Shown: positions 31,132 through 35,637 of the stretch, in pieces
Position numbering within the stretch: the stretch's first letter is position 1
Layout: each line of letters begins with the position of its first letter
IMG/VR virus record: IMGVR_UViG_3300030090_002574
Span: 1 to 35,637 of that record
DNA from: a virus
DNA length: 35,637 nucleotides
Direction: 5' to 3' (one strand)
Translations under genes and position numbers: made by a program
The notes under the pieces: generated by a model
What the model was told of the DNA's origin: nothing
What the model saw: only the letters and a program-made list of their open reading frames with translations
Databases searched by the model: none

Positions 31132-31286
31132 TGAACTGCTGGCACTGTAATACGGAATTAATTTGGGGCGGCGACCATGACATTGATGAAGAAGACGAAC
31201 ACTATTCAATGGTTACTAATCTAAGCTGCCCCAATTGTCATTGTATTGTTGATGTTTATTTTCCAAAAGACAGAGAGGTAAGTTAA
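31131..31286 (+). CDS. Zinc-ribbon protein, 51 aa
   Basis: CWHC at residues 3-6 and CPNC at 33-36 (followed by HC) form a zinc ribbon. LIWGGDHDIDEEDE and MVTNLSCPNCHCIVDVYFP match a short family common in marine phages. TTAGGAGCAATTG precedes the ATG. It lies one gene before the Mom-like gene, recalling the zinc protein Com that controls mom in phage Mu, but this family is also widespread without Mom. Confidence 0.75.
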   Translation: MNCWHCNTELIWGGDHDIDEEDEHYSMVTNLSCPNCHCIVDVYFPKDREVS

Positions 31287-31502
31287 ATGCCAAAACGAAC
31301 CAAAGAAGACAACAGCGGATGGCCTGAACACCCAAAAAACATAAAAGACCAACACAAATTATTTGCAGAAAAAATGGCTTACAAACGATTTACTGATGTT
31401 GTCTTGAAAAGTAACAAAAACTTAATCCCTTGGAATCTGGTGCAGAAGGCAAAGCATAACAATGAAACAAACATTAAAAGTTTTACCGATAAAACCAAGT
31501 GA
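31287..31502 (+). CDS. Unknown basic protein, 71 aa
   Basis: MPKRTKEDNSGWPEHPKNIK, rich in Lys and Asn, probably helical. Its end overlaps the start of the Mom-like gene by 41 bases, so its translation may affect Mom expression. No family recognised. Confidence 0.55.
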   Translation: MPKRTKEDNSGWPEHPKNIKDQHKLFAEKMAYKRFTDVVLKSNKNLIPWNLVQKAKHNNETNIKSFTDKTK

Positions 31503-32085
31503 AACTTATAATTGGTATTTAAAAAAACATTATGCAAAACGAATACCACAAATCCTTTATGCGTTTGGGTTATACAAGAAAAATATTTTGATTGGAGTAA
31601 TAAGTTATGGAAAACCTCCATCTCCACATTTATGTGAAGGCGTCTGTGGCAAACAAAACAGCGAGTACGTACTTGAGCTTAATCGCCTTTGTTTATTAGA
31701 AAATAAAAAAAATTTTGCATCTTTTTTAATATCACACAGCCTAAAATTATTACCCAAACCTAAAATAATAGTCTCTTTTTCTGACACAGCAATGAACCAT
31801 ACAGGCTATGTTTATCAGGCTAGTAACTTTTTTTATACTGGTGCAACTGTGGAAAGAACAGATGTAGATACAGGTAGCAAACACGCTAGACATTGCAAAA
31901 ATTTAGATGCAAGTAAACGAAAGTTTAGAAGTTCTAAACACAGGTATATATTTTTTTCTGGTAACAAAAAACAAAAGAAGTTTTTTCTAAATTGTTTAAA
32001 CTACCCGATTCATCCGTACCCTAAAAATGACAATAAAAATTATGATGCAACAGCAAAAATAGAAACGCAACTAATTTTATTTTAA
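31462..32085 (+). CDS. Mom-like DNA modification protein
   Basis: A 207-residue protein like phage Mu Mom, a GNAT-fold enzyme that converts adenine to a carbamoylmethyl form and blocks many restriction enzymes. KKHYAKRIPQ (H23, Y24), GVISYGKPPSPHLCEGVCG (45-63), YVLELNRLCL (69-78), FSDTAMNHTGYVYQASNFFY (106-125, with D108 and H113) and KHRYIFF are the family's motif series. No DNA-binding domain is added. Its start lies inside the preceding gene with only a distant AAGG, so translation is probably weak or controlled, as for Mu mom. Chemistry is inferred from the family. Confidence 0.78.
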   Translation: MKQTLKVLPIKPSETYNWYLKKHYAKRIPQILYAFGLYKKNILIGVISYGKPPSPHLCEGVCGKQNSEYVLELNRLCLLENKKNFASFLISHSLKLLPKPKIIVSFSDTAMNHTGYVYQASNFFYTGATVERTDVDTGSKHARHCKNLDASKRKFRSSKHRYIFFSGNKKQKKFFLNCLNYPIHPYPKNDNKNYDATAKIETQLILF

Positions 32086-32109
32086 AAAAGCAAAAGGTAA
32101 AACACACAC

Positions 32110-32271
32110 ATGATTGATTTTTATTACAGCTTGGTTATGTTTTGTAATGGGTATGTTGAATTGTTTTATACATACCCCTCGTTAGAAATGTGCCAAAGGG
32201 CAGCTATAAAATTAGGAGATGGCGCAGCTTGTATCGAGCTAAGTTTGTTGCAAAGCCTCGTCATTAATTAA
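32110..32271 (+). CDS. Unknown small protein, 53 aa
   Basis: MIDFYYSLVMFCNGYVELFY then TYPSLEMCQRAAIKLGDGAA. Hydrophobic first half, three Cys. Similar short proteins with a Cys before a helix occur in marine phages. Weak ribosome site (AAAGGT, 12 bases away). Uncertain. Confidence 0.45.
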   Translation: MIDFYYSLVMFCNGYVELFYTYPSLEMCQRAAIKLGDGAACIELSLLQSLVIN

Positions 32272-32439
32272 ATGAAAAAACTGGTCGGCGTGTGGTATCT
32301 CTATGACGATTGTAGTCGTGAATACGAAAGCAATATTGACCGCATAACTGTAATTAAAATACCAAAGTGGCTACATAAATTAATCAGGCGTGAGGAACAA
32401 AGCCCTTTCAGCGACCCTTCTTCTGACCAAGCCAGCTAA
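32272..32439 (+). CDS. Possible small protein overlapping the lysozyme gene
   Basis: MKKLVGVWYLYDDCSREYES, then ITVIKIPKWLHKLIRREEQS. It starts right after the previous stop without a visible ribosome site. Its last 60 bases overlap the lysozyme gene on the other strand. The N-terminal part reads as a plausible protein; the overlap is unusual. Confidence 0.35.
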   Translation: MKKLVGVWYLYDDCSREYESNIDRITVIKIPKWLHKLIRREEQSPFSDPSSDQAS

Positions 32440-32829
32440 TACTCGACCACCAGCCTTACGCCACTTTGGAAACTCATCTGCTGCACCCTCATAGTTTTGG
32501 CGATTTACTAACATTCTAAGTGTGGAATTTTGTACGTTGCCGCTACCTACGTTGAACCCCCAGCTACAGATCGCTGAGAACTGATTGACAGTCAAAGGTG
32601 TTTTGATAAGTCTCTTAACTGCATTTTCAATATGATGCACTTCTTGTCTGAGCAACGCCTCGCCTTGCTCTTTTGTAATGCGAGGGTGGTCAGCGGTGAC
32701 AGGACGGCCTCTAATATCCCATGTAGAACCGTATGCAATCGTCCACCGATTTGCAGGGCAGAGGTACGGTTCAGCAGACCAGCCCTCAAAAGACTTAATT
32801 ATCTCCAAGCCAGCTTTGTTAATCTTCAC
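32380..32829 (-). CDS. Endolysin, GH24 lysozyme
   Basis: A 149-residue muramidase cutting peptidoglycan for lysis. FEGWSAEPYLCPANRWTIAY with following G gives catalytic E15, C24 and T30, spaced as E-x8-C-x5-T; T4 has Asp where this has Cys, a variant common in phage lysozymes (YLCPA..WTI.YG). QFSAICSWGFNVG and AGLVRRRVAERALF complete the family pattern. No signal peptide. Last gene of the late operon; its start overlaps the holin stop. Confidence 0.93.
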   Translation of the reverse strand: MKINKAGLEIIKSFEGWSAEPYLCPANRWTIAYGSTWDIRGRPVTADHPRITKEQGEALLRQEVHHIENAVKRLIKTPLTVNQFSAICSWGFNVGSGNVQNSTLRMLVNRQNYEGAADEFPKWRKAGGRVLAGLVRRRVAERALFLTPD

Positions 32830-33272
32830 GTTTGCTGCTTTCGTGCCATAGTCCTACTACCAAACCAGAACGACACTACAGCAGCCCAGATAGCTTGAAA
32901 TTCATCATTCCAAATCATTTTAAACTGTTCCATTGTCATCCAATCCATGCTGACACACAGCGTTAAAATACCAAACTCAAGTGCCAAGGCATACGTCAAA
33001 ACAGGACGCACAGAGGCGGCTAAGTTTACACACCAAGGGCTTGCCTGTTTCTGTAGCTTTGCATCATGTTTGAGTAACGCTTCGCTTTCCCTAATATCTG
33101 CCTCAACGTGCGTCATTTGCAGTTTCTGCGCTCCTAGCACCTTTTGATTTTCTAGTTGCTTGTCCATCAGGCGCAGTTCGTGTGCCTTGTCCTGCTTGTC
33201 TTGGAAGTAGTCCATAACTTTAGGTAGAAAGCTAGTACCAAACCCCATTAGTGATCCTAGTAAACTAAGCAT
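32826..33272 (-). CDS. Holin, GTA-type 3-TM family
   Basis: A 148-residue protein: a short hydrophobic N-terminus (MLSLLGSLMGFGTSFLPKVM), a charged helix (~25-75), then ASVRPVLTYALALEFGILTL and AIWAAVVSFWFGSRTM near the C-terminus. This layout is that of the holin family first linked to gene transfer agent release in alphaproteobacteria and common in marine phages. It would form the membrane hole for the lysozyme encoded next. Confidence 0.82.
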   Translation of the reverse strand: MLSLLGSLMGFGTSFLPKVMDYFQDKQDKAHELRLMDKQLENQKVLGAQKLQMTHVEADIRESEALLKHDAKLQKQASPWCVNLAASVRPVLTYALALEFGILTLCVSMDWMTMEQFKMIWNDEFQAIWAAVVSFWFGSRTMARKQQT

Positions 33273-33280
33273 AACAACTC

Positions 33281-33496
33281 CTATTTTAGTATGAGCTTAA
33301 CAATATGTTTTTTACCCATATACATTTCTAATTCTGCTTCAGATTTTAAACATTCAAACCTTGTATTGCTACTTGATTTTATTTGTCTCATAGCAACTCG
33401 TTTGCCTTTCAAACAAACAGACATAGATGGTTGAATCCGATGTTCTTTTATTTCATTATTTACAATCATTAATAGAGCAATAACTGTTTCAACCAT
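33281..33496 (-). CDS. Unknown small protein, 71 aa
   Basis: MVETVIALLMIVNNEIKEHR, then SNTRFECLKSEAELEMYMGK and KHIVKLILK. The ....SSNT.F.CL..EAELE.YMG segment recurs in marine podoviruses. The N-terminus may be a short signal or membrane anchor. A lysis-related role is suggested by its place only. Confidence 0.65.
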   Translation of the reverse strand: MVETVIALLMIVNNEIKEHRIQPSMSVCLKGKRVAMRQIKSSSNTRFECLKSEAELEMYMGKKHIVKLILK

Positions 33497-33498
33497 CT

Positions 33499-33855
33499 TT
33501 AGTTTCCGTTCTCTCGAACTTTATCTTTTAACTTTTCAATATCTTTTAAAGCTTTTTCTAATTGTTTTTCTATGTGCGTCAGCATCACTTGATTGTGAAT
33601 GTTCTTATCTAAGAGTTCCTGATGCTTTTCTACTGTCTCGTACAAATCTTCCAACAAAAGAAACTGCTCTTTATCTACTGTTGTTTGTTCACTTGCTTTT
33701 AAAAGATCAGCGTTCATAAGTTCACGGCTAGTTTCCAAACTTGTCAGTCGTGCGGTTATTTCTGTATATGCAAAAATACCCATAGCAACAGCAGCGATTA
33801 TGCCCACCATGTTTTTTATAGGCATGGCAACGGCTGTTTCGGAACTTACCTCCAT
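33499..33855 (-). CDS. Membrane-anchored coiled-coil protein, 118 aa
   Basis: One membrane span at residues ~13-31 (KNMVGIIAAVAMGIFAYTEI), then a long coiled coil of Glu, Lys and Leu. The plan resembles i-spanin-like lysis proteins but the family is not certain. Placed just before holin and lysozyme in transcription order. Confidence 0.65.
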   Translation of the reverse strand: MEVSSETAVAMPIKNMVGIIAAVAMGIFAYTEITARLTSLETSRELMNADLLKASEQTTVDKEQFLLLEDLYETVEKHQELLDKNIHNQVMLTHIEKQLEKALKDIEKLKDKVRENGN

Positions 33856-33957
33856 TTACCTACCCCATATTTTTGTCCACAGCCAGTTGTCAAATTTGCC
33901 GACATAGCGATGAAATCCTTTAACTATAACAGACTTCTGTAAAAACTTTTTAAACAC
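33856..33957 (-). CDS. 33-residue basic peptide
   Basis: From GTG 33957: MFKKFLQKSVIVKGFHRYVG then KFDNWLWTKIWGR. GGAGATAAAAAAA stands before the GTG, the start overlaps the previous gene, and the stop abuts the next ATG. It fills the 94-base gap exactly. Basic and aromatic; perhaps membrane-active. Confidence 0.5.
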   Translation of the reverse strand: MFKKFLQKSVIVKGFHRYVGKFDNWLWTKIWGR

Positions 33958-34297
33958 TTTTTTTATCTCCATTTAACCCAACTCTATTTTCAATTTTATG
34001 TTGCGTTCTCTCAAGAACCTCAAGCCTTGCTAAAACCGTAGCTGCTTCCCTTGCTCGACGCTCCATTACTTCTGGTGCCATCATCTTGGCAATCACATCT
34101 AACCTTTGGTGTGTAGTGCTTTGTGTGTTTTCGAGCTTATCAGCACGACCATCAAATTTACGCATACGACCTTCCATGTCTTTCAGCATTTCTGTAAGTC
34201 GCTGGATTTGGTTCTTGGCGACAGCAGCAGCCCCGGCCATAGAAACAATAATGCCACCTAGCGTGACTAATAATTTAATGTCAACTGAACCGTCCAT
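33950..34297 (-). CDS. Membrane-anchored coiled-coil protein, 115 aa
   Basis: One N-terminal span (~8-27, LLVTLGGIIVSMAGAAAVAK) and then a helical coiled coil (EMLKDMEGRMRKFDGRADKL). This looks like small phage membrane proteins placed near lysis genes. No family assigned with certainty. Confidence 0.65.
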   Translation of the reverse strand: MDGSVDIKLLVTLGGIIVSMAGAAAVAKNQIQRLTEMLKDMEGRMRKFDGRADKLENTQSTTHQRLDVIAKMMAPEVMERRAREAATVLARLEVLERTQHKIENRVGLNGDKKSV

Positions 34298-34525
34298 TTA
34301 ATAAGCTCTCACCAACATAATGCACTCAACAACGTAGCCTTTCTCTGGAGGAAAAGATTTTGCTGCACGTTTCTCAACCTCCTCAATAGAAGCAGCGTTA
34401 CGTACCGGAAAGTATAAAGTATTTTCATAATCTGCACTAATGCCTGTTTCCTCGTCCCACTCGTCACCATTACGGATAGCTGCACGAACCTTTTTGTTGT
34501 ACACACCTATCTCATAGTCAGACAT
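34298..34525 (-). CDS. Unknown protein, 75 aa
   Basis: MSDYEIGVYNKKVRAAIRNG, then YENTLYFPVRNAASIEEVEK and KGYVVECIMLVRAY. Mixed alpha/beta. Its pattern recurs in marine phages; function unknown. Overlaps the upstream gene by eight bases. Confidence 0.65.
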   Translation of the reverse strand: MSDYEIGVYNKKVRAAIRNGDEWDEETGISADYENTLYFPVRNAASIEEVEKRAAKSFPPEKGYVVECIMLVRAY

Positions 34526-35078
34526 TTGCTGAATACCTATTTATGTAAATTATCCAGCCAATTGCACAAGCTGCGACTAAGACCAAAACTAACTTGCAAA
34601 ACTCCAACAAATAATGACCTACTTTATCCCAAAACTCTTTTTCTTCTATCTCTCTTTGTCTGGCTTGTTTTTTTGCTAGTTTCTTCTGTTTCTTCCGTTC
34701 TTCAATTAATCGCTCTCTTGTTTCTAAAATCTCGTCCCATGTTCCAGCACCCAGCTTGTTGTCAATTTTTATAGATAAATTTAAAATCTTTCGATCAAGT
34801 CTTTTCTTTTCTACAACCATTGCCGCTACGTTGCCCACAGACAATTCGTCTTCTACGTCTTCGCCTGTTGTCGCACTAAAAAAAGCACGAAGTTTTGAAA
34901 CAGGTTTTTTGGGATTTTGTTTAGCTACTACTTTGTCAACTTGATCTCTGACATGAAAAAGTTTGTCCAGACCCTGATAAAGACTGGTTGCATTTTCAGC
35001 CGTGTCTACTGCTGATGAAACTAACTCTACCGTTTTTTTAGCTACTGCAAATATTGCAAGAGATTCTGCGACCACCAT
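34518..35078 (-). CDS. Membrane-associated late protein, 186 aa
   Basis: An N-terminal hydrophobic/amphipathic helix, a charged helix of Lys/Arg/Glu at ~115-150 (RLIEERKKQKKLAKKQARQR), and one membrane span near the C-terminus (LVLVLVAACAIGWIIYI). Proteins of this plan are frequent after tail genes in marine cyano- and pelagiphages; the role is unknown, possibly lysis or virion. Confidence 0.65.
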   Translation of the reverse strand: MVVAESLAIFAVAKKTVELVSSAVDTAENATSLYQGLDKLFHVRDQVDKVVAKQNPKKPVSKLRAFFSATTGEDVEDELSVGNVAAMVVEKKRLDRKILNLSIKIDNKLGAGTWDEILETRERLIEERKKQKKLAKKQARQREIEEKEFWDKVGHYLLEFCKLVLVLVAACAIGWIIYINRYSANV

Positions 35079-35079
35079 G

Positions 35080-35373
35080 TTAACACTTCCAGCGTCTACG
35101 GGCCTGTCTTATTCTTGAGTTAGGATCGTTTCTAGTTTTAGCAGAACTTCTTTTTAATTGACCTAATGACCTAGCACAATAACTTTTACGGCGTTTTGCT
35201 GCCTTGCTACCTTTTTTAACTTTACCCGTTACCGCAGTTTTTAACTTTGATCCGGGGTTTGCTCTGCGATACGCTGCTACACCTTTCCGTGTCATCCCCG
35301 CACCTTTTTCAGTAGGGCGGTAGTTTGCACCTTTGCCTTTCGTGGTCTTGCGTATTGCTTTTTCTTTTGCCAC
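35080..35373 (-). CDS. DUF6321-like basic protein
   Basis: A 97-residue Lys/Arg-rich protein: KGAGMTRKGVAAYRRANPGS, then KLKTAVTGKVKKGSKAAKRR and SYCARSLGQ, ending RIRQARRRWKC. This matches a widespread marine phage family I recall as DUF6321, with unknown function and possible DNA packing role given the charge. GTG start overlaps the previous TAG. Confidence 0.75.
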   Translation of the reverse strand: MAKEKAIRKTTKGKGANYRPTEKGAGMTRKGVAAYRRANPGSKLKTAVTGKVKKGSKAAKRRKSYCARSLGQLKRSSAKTRNDPNSRIRQARRRWKC

Positions 35374-35516
35374 TAGCGTTTTTTCTTTTTCTTTTTAGGA
35401 AAGCCAGCCTTCATGTTAGCATATGCTTTTGGTGAAATAGTGCTTTTGCTTTTAGGACGTGACGTACCCGCTTTGCGCCTTGCATTTATGTTTGCGTAGA
35501 GACCTCGTTTCGCCAT
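35373..35516 (-). CDS. Small basic marine-phage protein, 47 aa
   Basis: MAKRGLYANINARRKAGTSR, then PKSKSTISPKAYANMKAGF and a Lys-rich tail. The MAKRGLYANIN opening is a well-known small protein in marine podo- and myoviruses, function unknown. AAAGGAGATAAAA precedes the ATG. It would be the first gene after the fibre if the genome is circular. Confidence 0.75.
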   Translation of the reverse strand: MAKRGLYANINARRKAGTSRPKSKSTISPKAYANMKAGFPKKKKKKR

Positions 35517-35566
35517 TTTTATCTCCTTTAACTAGGTTTTGTGGGAAATTGAATTTCACTACCTTT

Positions 35567-35637
35567 TTACAGCTTTGCTTTCTCTGCCGCTATCAAATCA
35601 CGATTATTTTGTAACCAAGTCTTGCCTTCATCCGTTA
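35567..35637 (-). CDS. C-terminal end of the tail fibre gene
   Basis: On the minus strand the right end reads, in one frame, TDEGKTWLQNNRDLIAAEKA then KL and a stop at 35567. The frame matches the fibre gene leaving the left end: joined through codon TTA (bases 1, 35637, 35636), the fibre ends ITTSGYTLTDEGKTWL and onward. This supports one gene broken by linearising a circular sequence. Alone it is a 22-codon partial gene. Confidence 0.7.
   Translation of the reverse strand, partial: TDEGKTWLQNNRDLIAAEKAKL

Overview
The window is the genome of a short-tailed (podovirus-type) tailed phage, and probably the whole of it. The hallmark genes are a T7-style head and tail set: terminase, head-to-tail connector, scaffold, capsid, tubular tail proteins A and B, internal virion proteins, and a fibre with a T7-like N-terminal domain. 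Several small genes (a GTA-type 3-TM holin, a short basic protein of the MAKRGLYANIN type, a DUF6321-like basic protein, a WGGDHD zinc ribbon, DUF7222-like and DUF6378-like proteins) are of kinds common in marine phages. This suggests a marine bacterial host, perhaps an alphaproteobacterium, but the host itself cannot be read from the sequence. No integrase, DNA polymerase, RNA polymerase or tRNA gene was found, so a lytic, host-polymerase-dependent lifestyle resembling HTVC010P-type marine podoviruses is inferred.

The two window ends appear to join. The fibre gene runs off the left end on the minus strand, and the right end carries the last 22 codons and stop of a minus-strand gene in exactly the matching frame. 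Joined, they give one fibre of about 753 residues. The record is therefore most likely a circular assembly of 35,637 bp cut inside the fibre gene.

Layout. (1) Late operon, minus strand, from 19,933 down to 1 and, across the join, from 35,637 down to 32,380: TerS, a 2OG-Fe(II) oxygenase, TerL, a GNAT acetyltransferase, small proteins, connector, Bbp19-like protein, scaffold, capsid, a second structural protein, tail tubes A and B, four internal virion proteins, fibre, small basic proteins, membrane/coiled-coil proteins, holin and lysozyme. (2) A 522-bp divergent control region (19,934-20,455) with a consensus -35 promoter and a cluster of AGAACA boxes. (3) Early plus-strand operon (20,456-23,841): an ArdC-like antirestriction protein, then small unknown genes, ending at a clear terminator. 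(4) Replication genes on the minus strand (28,746-23,930): HNH nuclease, helical protein, winged-helix protein, PD-(D/E)XK resolvase-like protein, adenine-type methyltransferase, DUF6378-like protein, then a terminator/promoter/attenuator-like segment, a winged-helix replication protein and a primase-helicase. (5) Second early plus-strand operon (28,851-32,439): small proteins, Cas4/RecB-like nuclease, SSB, HTH protein, zinc ribbon and a Mom-like DNA modification protein.

Working together: the early genes protect the incoming DNA (ArdC, Mom-like, methyltransferase) and build a minimal replisome (initiator-like protein, primase-helicase, SSB, nucleases) around host polymerases. The single long late operon then builds, packages and releases virions. 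Eight plus-strand early genes share the unusual translation leader GGAGTCAA, with a variant before SSB. Starts were chosen from ribosome-binding sites and stop/start overlaps. All family assignments rest on motif recognition by eye, not on searches.
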